A stretch of 64,000 nucleotides of DNA from Cymbomonas tetramitiformis (GCA_001247695.2 LGRX02035295.1:1-64000), one strand, 5' to 3'. Shown: positions 21,610-33,579, counted from the stretch's first letter. Notes: generated by a model from the sequence alone, not told the origin. Numbers and translations are program-made.

Positions 21610-23098
21610 ACACTGACTCCAGCGACACCGCAGCAGCGCGCCGGCGGTGGTGGTGCAGAGGGGCTCAGGTACCTCAGTAAGGCTTAGGTGGTCCACTCTT
21701 CACTAGTGAGCTCCGGAGAATCCGGATATGTGTCCCGAAGTGTGTGCGGAATCCTATGATCCCCGGCGTGGGTACATAGTGCAGACTTCTGAGGCTACGG
21801 GGTGCCAAAGGAGTCGCAAGGATACGCATACACACACATAGGTGGGGAGGTCCGCGGGTGGAGTTGACACATGCCGGGCCCCTCAGAGCCCGAGGGGCCA
21901 TCCTGGCAGCGATGACCACTTACAACAGGTTGCACGGCAGCATACGGCACCTCATCAGCTTGCGTGCCCACCCGGCGAGGTTGCTGGCCGTGCCGGAACT
22001 AACAGCGAACAGCTGTCGGGAAGGCGACGACCGGGTGGTGAACTATCGGCCGCCGGGAGGGCTTGGGACACACAGGCAACTGTGGGGATGGGACCCCAAA
22101 TAGGAACAATGCGGCACGACAGTTACTGTGCAAGTGTGGAGCGCATTGCTCAAGTTCGCGGCCACCTCGCAAGGCAATCAGTGCAAGGGCTTCAATCATG
22201 GGGAGTCGGTGCTGGGGGTAGAGGGCTACAGGCGCAAGTCGGTGGCGGATGCGCAGGTTCGGATGAGGGCAAACCAAGGTATCATTCTCAGCCCCTTGGG
22301 ACAGCACTTGGGCATTCTGGCTATGACGTGGGTGGGCAAGCTCTCTTGTGATGATATCAGGCTGTAGGGGGCAGCGTGGTGGCGTGGAACATGAGCTTGG
22401 TGGTGGAGGGGTGGCTCGATTGGCGGGGGTGAGCCGGCTTCAGAGACACAACAGCAGTGCGCCGGCAGCACAGTCGCAACGAGGCTCGGGTGGCCCGGTG
22501 AGGCTCAGGGAGCAGAGGGGTGGACTTGCGCGTGGGCTTGGTGGTGGAGATTTGGCGCGCGCCGCTCGGGGGGCAGGGATGAGCCGGCGTCAGACACAAG
22601 GCAGCAGTGCGCTGGCGGTGCAGATGCAGAAGGGCTCGGGTGGCTCAGCGAGGCTTAGGGGTTCCCCCATTCTTCACTAGTGAGCTCCGGAGAATCCGGA
22701 TAAGTGTCCCGAAGTGTGTGCGGAATCCTTTGATCCCCGGCGTGGGTACATAGTGCAGTCTTCTGTGGCTAGGGGTGCCAAAGGAGTCGCAAGGATACGC
22801 ATACACACATAGGCGGAGGTGTGATATGGCTCGCGCAGCTGGGGGGACAGGGATGAACCGGCTTCAGGCACAAGGCAGCAGTGCGCTGGCGGTGCAGATG
22901 CAGAGGGGCTCGGATGGCCCAGCAGGGCTTAGGGGGTCCCATTCTTCACTGTAAGTGAGCTCCGGAGAATCCGGATAAGTGACCCGAAGTGTTTGTTGAA
23001 TCCTCTGATCCCCGGCGTGGGCACATAGTGCAGCCGGTCTTTTGTGGCTACGGGGTGATGCCAAAGGAGTCGGTCCAAGGATCAACACACACACTGAA
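21610..23098. repeat. Local ~230-bp repeat family (other copy at 25155-25400)
   Basis: Copies at about 21610-21845, 22580-22812, 22850-23098 and 25155-25400, with a partial one at 22430-22510, share the words GTGAGCTCCGGAGAATCCGG and CCCCGGCGTGGGTACATAG. They diverge by roughly 5-15 percent by eye. They lie in direct orientation inside the host intron. I see no terminal repeats or coding capacity. Confidence 0.7.
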
Positions 23099-24570
23099 TG
23101 GCATGAGATCGGCCAACAAAAGCCAGCCCACCATCATCCCAGTGGATGTGAAAAGCAAATCAAGAGCAGGGCGGGGCCGTGACAAGATACCACAAACGCA
23201 TACATATTCCCAACCCAAATGCAAAGCAGCATGGAAAGATGATACGATGTGACCGATCGTCGCCAAACAACTGTTGGTCTCTGGGTTACGGAGTAAGCGG
23301 ACCCTGCTGGCATGCCCCCCAGTGGCTCCCGGTCGATGGATGGGACCTGTTGGTCCATGGTTATGTCATGAATGCAGTCACACCACACAGCATGGACACC
23401 CCATGTCAAAAAAAGGAAACATGCGGGCACCTAAGTGCTCCCCACAAAATTCAAGGGAAAACACAGAAGGTGTACTTCACCACCTTCTGCCTCTCCTCGC
23501 AGCACGACAGACGAAACTACCGAGCTCTCCAAGAGGCAGTGCCCGCCAGAATGGCACCACAGGGATAACCGCCTCCCAAAACCCACTTCCACCCGGCGGC
23601 CGTCCCCGTTCACAGCGATCCGCCAGTACTTCATATCAAGGTCAAAGAACACAAGTCCCCCGGCATGTGTAATAACCATGAGTACTGTACACGGAGAGGG
23701 AGCTAGCGTCAGACGAATCCAAGACACTCCCAAAAAGCGAGCCGTAGACGAATCCCTGACGCACTCAAAGAGGCAGTACCCGTCAGAAGGGTACCACAGG
23801 GACAGCCACATCCCATCATCCAAATCATTTCAGTGGCCGTCCCCGTTCACAACGAGATGCCAGTACCCCATAAAGTGGGTGTCGATCACCAGTCCCCCGG
23901 CAGGTGAAAAAGCCCCAAGGCACTGGACATAAATAGAGCCAGCCGCAGACGAATCCCCGACGCCCTCAAAGAGGCAGTACCCGCCAGAAGGGTACCACAG
24001 GGACAGCCACATCCCATCATCCAAATCATTCCAGTGGCCGTCCCCGTTCACAGCGATCCGCCAGTACCCCATAAAGTGGCTGTCAACCACCAGTCCCCCG
24101 GCAGGTGAAAAAGCCCCAAGGCACTGGACATAAATAGAGCCAGCCGCAGACGAATCCCCGACGCCCTCAAAGAGGCAGTACCCGTCAGAAGGGTACCACA
24201 GGGACAGCCACATCCCATCATCCAAATCATTCCAGATCAACACACACACTGAACGGCATGAGATCGGCCAACAAAAGCCAGCCCATCATCATCCCAGTGG
24301 ATGTGAAAAGCAAATCAAGAGCAGGGCGGGGCCGTGACAAGATACCACAAACGCATACATATTCCCAACCCAAATGCAAAGCAGCATGGAAAGATGATAC
24401 GATGTGACCGATCGTCGCCAAACAACTGTTGGTCTCTGGGTTACGGAGTAAGCGGACCCTGCTGGCATGCCCCCCAGTGGCTCCCGGTCGATGGATGGGA
24501 CCTGTTGGTCCATGGTTATGTCAGGAATGCAGTCACACCACACAGCATGGACACCCCATGTCAAAAAATG
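23081..24570. repeat. Direct duplication at 1155-bp offset
   Basis: Bases 23081-23417 and 24236-24570 are almost identical (a handful of changes). They bracket the 67-residue tandem repeat region. The pair looks like a recent tandem duplication product. Confidence 0.85.
23431..24249 (-). CDS. Candidate coding tandem repeat of ~67 residues, unknown family
   Basis: On the minus strand the motif YWRIAVNGDG recurs with starts near 24039, 23838 and 23601. The spacings of 201 and 237 bp are both multiples of three. Units also share MWLSLWYPSDGYCLFE. Diverged units keep an open frame and conserve the aromatic and Gly positions while the DNA differs, which suggests selection on protein. It could be an exon cluster of the host gene, a nested gene or a captured gene fragment. 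I cannot place it in a family, and I see no start codon or clear splice frame. Confidence 0.35.
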
Positions 24571-25524
24571 AAAACATGCGGGAGAAGACACACCTATATC
24601 AATCGATATAGATGTCCCGAGGACTGGGCTGAATAATTTGATCCCCGGCGTAGATACATGCACAAGCAAGGCCGCGAATCAAACCCCAAATATTTAGGCA
24701 AGTGACGGCTTTGCCCACACCATATTACAGTGCTGCACACTGAATCCGCAACTCTCAGTCCCATAGAGTTGGTGGTGGGGGTAGAGGGCTGCAAGTGCAG
24801 ATCGGTGGCGGGTGCGCAAGATCAGATGGGAGCAACTCAGTTTATCATTCACAGTCCCTTGGGGTAGCCCTTGGGCATAACAGCTTTGTCGTGAGTGGAC
24901 AAGCTCTATTGAGACCAGGCGCTAGGGCAGGTAAGGAGCACGGTGGTAGTCCTCAGCACAGGCTGGCATGATGGGGCTGCCCACACTTTGATTCTCAGGG
25001 GGGGCAGGGGAAGCACAGGACATTCAAGAGTCCGGGGGGGAGGGGACCCCCCAATACCCAAAATCAGAGTATAGGGGGGGGCAATCGAATGTCCTTTGCT
25101 CCCCCCCCTTCAGGAGCAAAGCGTGGGCAGCCTGGGCGGATAGGGCTCGAGCTACTCGGGGGGCTTCAGAGACACGGCGGCAGTGCATCAGGAGTACAGT
25201 TGCAGAGGGGCGCAGGTAACCCAGTGAGGCTGCTGAGGGGGTCCCATTCTTCGCTAGTGAGCTCCGGAGAATCCGGATATACAAATTTGTCTCGAAGTGT
25301 GTGCTGCATCCTTTGATCGCCAGTATGTGTACACAGTGCAGCCAATCTTTTGTGGTTACATGGTACCAAAGGAATCAGTCCAAGGATACGCACACATATC
25401 TCCCATCTCTCGCAGAGGCACATCCCGTCCCAGGTAGTGTGGAAACGACCTTAACGCTGCTGCCGTATGGCCTGAATTGGGTCGCGTCCTACAGCATTCA
25501 CAACACTCTAGCATAACAAACGGG

Positions 25525-25697
25525 AGATATGACCTGCTGCCGCATAACCGGTGAGGTCTCCTCAACCGGACAGTCCACAAGTGCTTGCACCACCCCAGCG
25601 ACCCATAACTGCACCGTTGGGGAGGGCGTTAGCATTTTATGTGCCGAAACCGTGACCGCCATCATCGAATCCCGTTGTCTTTGCCTCTGCAAGCTCG
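25525..25697 (-). CDS. Possible small exon in the REJ-GAIN interval
   Basis: An acceptor-like CTTGCAG at about 25692-25698 is followed by an open frame with a helical stretch (VQLWVAGVVQALVDCPVEE), ending at a CAG|GTCATA donor-like site. The position and style fit the sequence between REJ and GPS. The phase does not match the neighbouring exon as I model it, so confidence is low. Confidence 0.25.
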
Positions 25698-26764
25698 CGT
25701 TTGATGGAATCCTGCTCTCAAAGCGCTTCGCCTCATTCTACCCAAATGCAACCGCCACCGACTCAATGCTTTGTCTGCTTTCGTGTCACCCTCATTTGCT
25801 GGCAAGGCTGCAGCAGGGCAGGCATCCGGAGGAGCAACCACGAATGTGCACACATGAAAGGAAGTAGTGAACACACGGGGGACACCTGCCTAAGAGTGCC
25901 ATTATCTGGGATCGCGTTTATGGATGGTTGAAAGTTGTTTGTGCTGAAGGAGTTCCATCAGTAGTTCCGTGGAATGACAATTCTGCCCTTGTGCTTGCGG
26001 TGCCTCGAAACGTGTCTCAAGTTTATAAACGCATGCACCAATATGAGGAAGCAGGCGGGGGCCTAAGAGGAATGACTACCTCCCCCCCCCACCTGTTGGA
26101 GCGCTCCTGTGTAGCTGCTGCGCTGTACGCCTCTGTCCCCTTCCTCCAAACCAGTGCTTTCGGCGGACTCTGCGGGCAATCAGCTTGCGCTCTCGTCAGC
26201 CATCGAAGTCAACATATATCGAGCTGCTGTATCACGGATCCACAGTGCATGGAATAATCATCGGCCCACCTTCGGGCGTTCACGCATCACAGCCTCCGAA
26301 GAACTTGAACCAATCTGGGACGAAAGAAAGCTAACCAGAGTAAATATCAAACTTTGAGGTCGTACGGCCGACACACACAATTTCTATAAGCCACATTCCA
26401 AAAATCGGCCAAATTCCAAAAGTGCCCGCCGCACATGCAGAATTTTTTATGCTAAGCGTGGCATTTTCATGAGAATCGCAACCTTTCATGCAAAATTCAT
26501 ATTTTTCACGTGATGCGTGACGGCCAAGTAAGGAAACTTCCTCGGCCAAATCTCGGCAATAGCCATCATCGCACGGCCACAGGCCGGGCAATCTCCGGGT
26601 TAATATGTAGTTCCCTGAAGCTAACTAAAGAGCAACCTGTGCGGTCGATGCATGCACATCCGAGCATTCGTGCGCCTGATGATCCATCACAGTTGAGATA
26701 CATGCGGGTCGTCATCGCAGCCATGAAGCGCCTCAAGGCTCAAGGAGAAGAACATCCTTTATAC

Positions 26765-27032
26765 CGCTTGTGGCGAGGAGGGATGCAGATCCGGTGACGG
26801 AGTTGACGGCCTCCGCGGCACGCCCGTTGGCAAGCAACGCCTCACTCTCGTCCATCACGGAGTCCACGTAATCCAGTTTGGCGTCCTCGTTGTCGAAGGT
26901 GGGGGCTTGTACCGTGATGTTGCGCGCCTCAAGGGACGCCGCACAGCCGTATCGGTCCTCCACCCGCACCGATACCTCTACCAACGACCCATACTCCTCC
27001 AGCCCGCCCTCCGGCAGCGTCATCTCAACCAC
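26765..27032 (-). CDS. Giant surface protein, REJ C-terminal exon
   Basis: This exon starts after TTGCAG with VVEMTLPEGG and ends at AGCG|GTATAA. It joins in phase 0 to SSVSPQL of the preceding exon. LPEGG...VRVEDRYGC followed by a helical LLANGRAAEAVN segment is typical of the end of a REJ module. Confidence 0.7.
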
Positions 27033-27424
27033 CTGCAAGGCGGGCACACCACACTGACATAATTTCTCTGCGTCTACCCGGCCCAGAGTAGGGTCGGGAA
27101 ATTAATATACAGGGCGTGGTTTTTCTGTTTCTTTTACTTTTTCTCTGCATCTACCAATCGCACGATGTGCCTATGCTTCCTTTTCGATCTCACTACTCGG
27201 TAAACCTGTCATGCTATGCAGAACCTGCGACACACCTGGAGTGATCATGGCTTTGAGCTCGTGCCCAACCCGGCTATGTGTAGCCCACAGGCCAGACGCC
27301 ATGCGCTCAATGCCATCAAATCTCACATCATATGACATGTAACGAGCCTAACCCCCCCTCTTGCTTAAGAGCATGTACTTGTTCTCGGCACTCTGATGGT
27401 GACGCAAGAATTGCCGGGCGTCAC

Positions 27425-28063
27425 CAGCTGCGGGGAGACGCTGCTGAGGGACACCCTTTCCACGCTGGAGTTTCCGCCAATCACTCGATAGCTGAAGGCA
27501 GCTGCCAAAGGGAGGTCTTCGTCCACCCAGCCACTCGCGTTGAGGGTGAAGATTGTCTGCAGCGCCGCGCCCTCTGCCGGGCTCACCTCCAGACGGCCCG
27601 TTCTGGGAGGGCTGTTGACGACCACTTCCATGCTGGCGCTGCCAGTGGCATCGCCTTGCCGCTCCGCATCGAGGCGGAACAAATACCGCCCTCCCTCCGA
27701 GAGCGCACCTGGGTGCAGCACCAGCGTGGCTCCCCCTCGGGTGGCAGAGGCACGCACTTCCTCACTATTCAGATCCACCTCTTCGGCGCTCGTGCCCGCC
27801 ACCGCGTCCACCGACCATAAGAGACTCACCTCCTGCGATGCGCCTGAGCTGCTGCTGTTACTTGCTGGAGACGCGGCGGGCGCAGTGGAGACACTGCCCT
27901 GCAGCGTCAGTTTATTGCCCGCGTTCAGCTTCCCTGCCACGGGGGTAATCACGGGTACCGGGGGGGCGCCCTTGGTCACGATGACCGTGCTGTATGCCAC
28001 GGAGGACCGGGGGCCCTTGCTGGCTGTGAGCTTGAAGGTGTGCTCCCGACCGGCTTCCTCTCC
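27425..28063 (-). CDS. Giant surface protein, REJ core exon
   Basis: The exon is bounded by TATGCAG|GGAGAG and CAGCTG|GTGACG, both phase 0. It includes the REJ signature order: HTFKLTASKGP, a Ser/Ala-rich loop, LLWSVD, RYLFRLDAERQGDATGSA, VNSPPRTGRLEVSPAEGAAL, and SGWVDEDLPLAAAFSY. REJ modules in sea-urchin sperm receptors and polycystin-1 act in extracellular adhesion and signalling. The upstream intron holds the DIRS-like element. Confidence 0.85.
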
Positions 28064-28543
28064 CTGCATACGGCCGAGGCACCATCCCGAGCGCACACCC
28101 GCATGACTACCGATCATCGCAGCCCGGTGATGGACGGCTGTGATAGAGCTGACAGACGATGCTGCACTCCCTGTGAGACATGTAGCTTTCAAAAAGAACA
28201 TCTTGGTATCTGATACGACTCTTCCATGTAGGGTGTAGTTACTACAACCTCATTCGATCCCATTTGGCACTCGCACTTCTTTGTGTCCCATTTTGTAACG
28301 TGCTTTAAGATACAGCTCAGCGCAGTGAACATTTGCAAGTAGCATGCCATGAAGGTTTCATTTCTGCAGCGAGTAACTGTAGCCCCCTAAAACAATCTAC
28401 ATGCCCAGAGTTTGGATCGGCCTCTATGATAGATGACCATCTTGAGAGGGAGGGAGGGGGGCAGGTTTAGACTGCTATGGCCCCAACCACACCAGATGAG
28501 GGCCAAAAGAAGAAGAGATAATGAACCATATTTTAAGATGTTT

Positions 28544-28704
28544 AAATTGGAGCACAGTGGAGGTTGAGTGGTTTCTGCCACGTGTAGATCAATCCCGTGG
28601 CATGCTTGCAACTGTAGTGACGATTCGTGTCACGTGCAGTGTCACAGAAACTAGACAAAAAGCCTGGGAACCTGCATCAGCTTCAACTCTGTTCTTTTGC
28701 CTTC
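28544..28704 (+). repeat. Split direct repeat A1 of the DIRS-like element
   Basis: This repeat begins AAATTGGAGCACAGTGG and ends CTTTTGCCTTC, and matches A2 (33196-33366) with a few substitutions and one insertion of about 10 bp in A2. Confidence 0.8.
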
Positions 28705-28823
28705 GGTAAAAGAACTCCACGAAAATATATACTTTTGATGTATTCTATGTGTGGCACACGCACTGCGAATTTAAAACACTTACTCTTTAGGTAGTAAGCA
28801 TTCAGGAAACCTGTCACAGCACA

Positions 28824-29815
28824 ATGGCTGGTGGCACAGACGATAAGCAATCGGGAGAGACTGAGACCACCCCAGGTGGTGGAGCTCCCCCTGGTATTGG
28901 CGTAACACCTTCACTGCCGTTAGCACTGGAGGTGTAGATGATGTCTCAACAGTTGAAGAATCAGTAAGAGGCCCACGACGTGGCCATGAAGTCTCGAGCA
29001 GCGGCTCGGACCCACCAAGATCTGCAGTCTCAACTGCTGACTGAGCAAATCGCAGCTCTGCGTGCATAGATGACGAAAGCACGTGAGGAGAAGGCAGAGG
29101 CTACAGTTTCGACGACGTCATCTGATGACGCGCAGCTGGAGAAGCTGAGACGTCTGCCGTATTGTCCTTACGCGTTCCCTTCCCATCGCGGTCAGACATG
29201 ATGACGGACGGGATGCCGAAGCTATTTGACATCTACGGGGACAAGACACACACCGCTCTGTCCAAGAAGTCGAATTCTTCGATGAAATTTGAGCAAATGG
29301 TTCTGGCACTAGCTCTAGCTTATTTTCACGACGCGATCGTCTTCGAGGAGACAACGTTGGACCTGCTGCAGGACTTGCCCGCGTCCGAGCACACCCCGTT
29401 CTTGAACGATCTCTGGGACCAGATGCTGCGTGCTCACAACACGAAGAAGGGTGTCTACGGGATGCTGTGCAATCACTGCACGATGATTTCGTACCGTGCT
29501 CTGTTGGATGGCGATAGTGAGGCTCACGGGGGACCCGAGGCGGTTCGAGCCAGTCTGCTCTTCATGGAACAGAAAGCCTATGTGGGTACGGAGGGCATGG
29601 TGGCAGACTCTGTGCTCACCAAGTGGATGGCCGAGTTCGACAGCAGTAAGCAGAAGGCCGTGATGACGACGACAACGAAGCAGGCAGCGGGTGCACAGAA
29701 CCGGGCAGTGCGGAGCGACAGTCGTGTTGGTGGAGGACGAGGAGCAGAACGGAGTCCTCACCAAAATTCCCCGGGTGAGGGCGCCAAGGGCGCCAAGCCC
29801 ACAAAGGGGAATTAA
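28824..29815 (+). pseudogene. DIRS-like element gag-type ORF
   Basis: From the ATG at 28824 the first part has in-frame TAG and TAA codons and a frame change before about 29160. It includes a coiled-coil-like stretch. The second part (29162-29815) is open and includes KLFDIYGDKTHTALSKKSNS, which resembles the self-association region of DIRS/PAT gag proteins, and ends in a basic Gly-rich tail. A single TAA (29813-29815) separates it from the in-frame pol. Confidence 0.55.
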
Positions 29816-31734
29816 ATGTGCCTGGCGGCACCTGACCTAACCCCTCTCGCTTCAGGGGTTCAGGTCAAGCAACGTACGATACAGGAGTACGTACGTTGTC
29901 GCAGAGGAGTATGGCGTGCAGGAGGCGCGAGCAGCGAAGCACTGCAATGGATCGCTCGCGGAGCGAAGATGCGGTGGGTGAAAGGCCCTCCACCCAAGTT
30001 CGACCACGGTATTTCGCTGCAAGATCTGACGCCAGAGCAGCAGGCCTTGTTGGACAACGAGACGGACCGCTCTCTACGGTCTGGGGCATGGGTACGGGCA
30101 CGCCGGCGTCAACACGTTTCGCGGGTATTCCTCGTACCGAAGCTGGGTACGAACGCATGGAGGCTGGTGATGGACTTTCGGTGGTTGAACAACTTCTGTC
30201 TGAAGTCCAAGTGCAAGATGGAGACGCTGAAGAAGCTGGTGCACTCCCCTTCGGGTGGTCGGACTCACCACGGATCTTTGTCAAGTTGATGAAGACGCTC
30301 GTGGAGTTGATTCGCTCTCCGCAAGCGGGGAAGGATCGGCGCGAAGTCAAGAAGTTGAGAGGCGGACAAGAAGTACAACGACGCTGGGCAACGAGAAGGT
30401 GGACTTCGACGAGGCGCGGATCAGGCGGGAGCGAGGGTGCTACCTTACATGGACGACTTTCTGGTCATCACCAAGACGCAGGACGATGCCTTCGTGCAGA
30501 GGGGTCGGGTGACCAAGATCCTGTCTCGACTCGGAACGAGAAGAACGGTCACTGGGAGCCGACACAGCTAGTGGAGCACTTGGAGCTGGAGGTGGACTTC
30601 GAAGAGGGCTTATTCCGTGTCACGGAAAAAGCGATTGAAGAAGATCCACTCCAAGGCCATGGCGTTGCTCTGCAGAGGTGCTCGAGGCAGGGCAACGATG
30701 GGTGCAAGCTCGGGAGCTGGCAGGCTTCAACGGACTCTGTCAGTCGGTGTACTTGGCGGTCCCGGCGGCCAGACTGTACCTTAGAGAGCTCTACTTCGTG
30801 CTGGGCAAGAAGAAAAACTGGGGATCCAAGGTCAAGCTGACGAGGCAGGCCTAGGGAGACCTTCAATGGTGGTCCAAACTGCCGGCGACGAGTCAGTGGA
30901 ACATACAGGCGCAAAATCTGGCGAAGTCCTACGCGGGCGAAGCCGCACACTGACTCCTCCCTGTTTGCATGGGAAGGTGTGCTGAACCTGAAGAAGGAAG
31001 CACGTAGGTCCTGGCCGGACGAGCTCCGAGAACTCCACATCACCCACCTCGAGCTCGAGGCGGTGTACAAGACGGTCAGATCTTTCCTCTTCGAGCTGGA
31101 AGGAAAGGTGGTGCGACTGTACTGCGACAACCAGGCAGTGGTGGCGATGCTCTCCCACTTCACATCACGAAACCCCGAGCTGATGCGACGTATGCGGAGG
31201 CTCTGGTTGCTCCTCGACTTGCACGACATCGAGCTGCAGGCAAGGTACATTCGCAGCAAGGTCAACAAGTGGGCAGACCGGCTGTCAAGGGACAAGGACC
31301 TCGAGCACTGGAGGATCAACGAGCGCTGGTTCAAGTACGCCGAGGAGCAGTGGATCAAGCACTCCTTGGACCGCTTCGCTTCAGAGATCTCGGCACAGCT
31401 GCCGAGGTACTACAGTGCCGCCTGGCACGACCCGAGTTGCGAGGGAGTGGACTCGCTGACGTACGACTGGAGGAAGGAACACAACTGGGTGAACCCTCCG
31501 TGGAGCTTGTTGGACGAGGTGGAGCCTCACAAGCTGCGGGAGGAGGGGGCTGCAGCAACGGTGGTGGCACCGTACTGGGCAATCGTGGTTCCGAGAGCTG
31601 GAGGCGCTGGTTGCGGAGGTGGTGATCGTGCCCCGGCGCAGGGCCGCTTCACTCCCAGCAGGCTGGGAGGGTCCGAGCTGCTCGGAGCCTGCAGCGGGGA
31701 CGCTGTTTTGTTTCACATCCCCAGCTCCCAGTGA
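29816..31734 (+). pseudogene. DIRS-like element RT, RNase H and methyltransferase-like domain
   Basis: The frame continues directly from gag across a TAA. RT motifs seen are RVFLVPKLG, WRLVMDFRWLN, then LPFGWSDSPRIF in another frame, and PYMDDFLVI (YMDD box) in a further frame. The block between ETLKKL and LPFGW, which normally holds the first catalytic Asp, is missing. RNase H follows (LYCDNQAVVAML, KVNKWADRLSR). Then comes the domain typical of DIRS elements: SLDRFASEISAQLPRYYSA ... NWVNPPWSLL, with the NPPW motif of N6-adenine-type methyltransferases near 31492. The protein cannot be active as read here because of the deletion and frame changes. Confidence 0.75.
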
Positions 31735-31784
31735 GCTGTCACTTGAGAGCTACTGGGGGTGTCGGGACGGGACAGATCAAGAAG

Positions 31785-33134
31785 ATGCTCATCAAGGAGA
31801 TTGACGAGGTGAGACCTGGTGGCAAAATAGAAATATTTTGGCCAGAAGATGACGAGTGGTACCACGGTACCGTGGTTGCTACCGGTGAAGATGGACGGGC
31901 AAAAATCGAGTACGACGACGGTGACGAAGAGCACGTGTTCTCTTCGTCACTGAAGGAGGAGAGGTATCGAGTACCTCCCTCAGAGACCACCGAGGACGAG
32001 CAGGAGCCGCAGCAGGAGGAGAAGCCGACTCCGTGGAGGACAGCACTGCTGCAGCATTGGACGGGGGAGCTGGGTGACAACCAGTTCTCCGAGACGGCAA
32101 CAGAAATGCAGGCGACAGCTCTGCAAAAGTCAACAGTGGACAACTACGAGCGGCCCTGGGGTACGTTCGAGAGGTTTTGCACTCGTGAGAAGTTGGAGTG
32201 GCTACCGACAACGGCGGCCACCGCGCAGCTTTATTTAGCTGCGATGAAGGAGTAAGGTATGGTGAAGGGCACCTCCCTTCAGCCGTACTTGTCGGCCATC
32301 AACAGCTTTCACGAGGACTTCAAATTCCAGGGGCCAGCGAAGGGCCGGGCTGTCACACGTGCTGTGAAGGGCATGCCGGCGATGCAGGCAGTGGCAGCGG
32401 AGGAGCTGGGCGACACGGAGACGGTGAGGACCTAACTACCAGCCTCGGCAGTAAGGTGCGTACACAAGGCTGATCTTCGGTTGCCACTGGAGACCGAAGG
32501 GCAGCTAATGCTCTTCCGAGCATGTGTGTACTTGGTCGTGTTTTTTGTGACCTTTGGCAGACCGCAGACAGGAACAACGATGCTGCGTAAGAGCCTGCTG
32601 AGAGACAGCAACGGGCTCTCGGTCGTGTTCGAATAGGCTAAAGGTAAGAACCACCTCTTGGGTAATAAGTGGAGACTCTGCATCCCTGAGGGGGGGGCAC
32701 TAGCAGAGCTGCACGAGTTGCTCGGGCGGTGGGAGCAGATTCGAGATGATGTTTGGCTGCAGGGTGCTTCGACAAGAGCACCGCCAACAGCGGACACGGC
32801 CAGCTACTGGAGGCTGCCGTGCGATGACAAGAAGAAGCAGTTCAAGACCGTTGATGTGAACGAGTGGATTGCTTGTGCCCTGGGGCACGTGCAGTGTGTG
32901 CCTCCATAGGGGGGACACTACACAGCACACAGCACCAGGAAGGGTGCAGGCACCTGCTCACGTGCAGTGGGGATGAGCATGGAGAAGGTGCGCTTCTTTG
33001 CGGGATGGAGCCAGCTGTCTTCTTCAGTGCAGGGCTACATTGGCCCCACAGCAGTAGCAGACTCCGACATGGTCTACTACTTCGGGTGGTTGACACCGGG
33101 GTGGCAGCAGACAGCAGCGCCAGAGGAGAAGTAG
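31785..33134 (+). pseudogene. DIRS-like element Tudor-like domain and tyrosine recombinase
   Basis: From the ATG at 31785 the first 60 residues match a Tudor/Agenet-type fold: KIEIFWPEDDEWYHGTV, then KIEYDDGDEE. A linker follows, then a SAM-like core-binding region (STVDNYERPWGTFERFC). The catalytic domain shows the first Arg (FGRPQTG, near 32559), the HxxR box (HSTRKGAGT, near 32924), a GW and a candidate nucleophile Tyr (near 33035). One frame runs the whole 1350 bases without any indel, but with four in-frame stops: TAA 32253, TAA 32433, TAG 32634 and TAG 32907. The final stop is TAG at 33132. Tyrosine recombinases integrate the circular cDNA of DIRS elements. Confidence 0.8.
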
Positions 33135-33160
33135 AGTGCCGACACAAATCTCTGGGACAC

Positions 33161-33579
33161 GGCAAATGAGTGATCCGTGTGCAAAAGAAAGCTCTAAATT
33201 GGAGCACATTGGATTTGTAGTGCATTAGTGGTTTCTGCCACGTGTAGATCAATGACCCGTGTCATGCTTGCAGCTCTAGTGACGGTTCATGTCACGTGCA
33301 GTGTCACAGAAACTAGACAAAAATCCCGGGAAGCAGCATCAGCTTCAGCTCTGTTCTTTTGCCTTCCCTACCCACCCAACCCAGGAATCTCTGTTCACTT
33401 TGCAGAGGTTTATTTCAAAGAAACCACATCCATCATAATAGACTTTCACTAACTCTGGTAAGCCTGGCTGGTAGCTTAGACTGCACCGGTCAGACAAAAG
33501 CTATTATTTGTAATGGATGTCCCTTCGGGGCAGGCAGTGTGCCTTTTGGCAAATGAGTGATCCGTGTGCAAAAGAAATC
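33161..33579 (+). repeat. B1-A2-B2 repeat block at the 3' end of the DIRS-like element
   Basis: B1 (33161-33190) and B2 (33550-33579) share GGCAAATGAGTGATCCGTGT plus GCAAAAGAAA. A2 (33196-33366) matches A1 at the 5' end. This order lets the element form a circular intermediate in PAT/Ngaro-type models. Confidence 0.8.

Larger units (their letters stand above)
20147..26764 (-). other. Large repeat-filled intron of the giant gene
   Basis: No standard exon of the flanking gene is certain here. It contains a 28-bp minisatellite, four to five copies of a ~230-bp repeat, a 1155-bp-offset duplication and an open 67-residue tandem repeat, listed separately. A possible small exon (about 25525-25697) is also listed. 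Since REJ-GAIN sequence flanks it on both sides, it is best seen as one or a few introns. Confidence 0.5.
28544..33579 (+). mobile_element. DIRS-order (PAT/Ngaro-like) tyrosine-recombinase retrotransposon, decayed, in a host intron
   Basis: The element has the split direct repeat layout A1-ORFs-B1-A2-B2: A1 at 28544-28704, B1 at 33161-33190, A2 at 33196-33366 and B2 at 33550-33579. B1 and B2 (30 bp) look identical. Coding order is gag-like protein, RT, RNase H, DIRS-type methyltransferase-like domain, Tudor-like domain and tyrosine recombinase. There is no integrase and no evident target duplication, as expected for this group. It lies antisense inside the host intron 28064-34055, whose splice sites are intact. 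The RT is internally deleted and several stops interrupt gag and the recombinase. Confidence 0.85.

Noticed and set aside
28824..33134. A TAR-as-glutamine genetic code for this organism
   Set aside because: Long exons and the 1885-codon Gypsy frame contain no TAA or TAG, so the host uses the standard stops; the pattern is better explained by C-to-T decay of one element.
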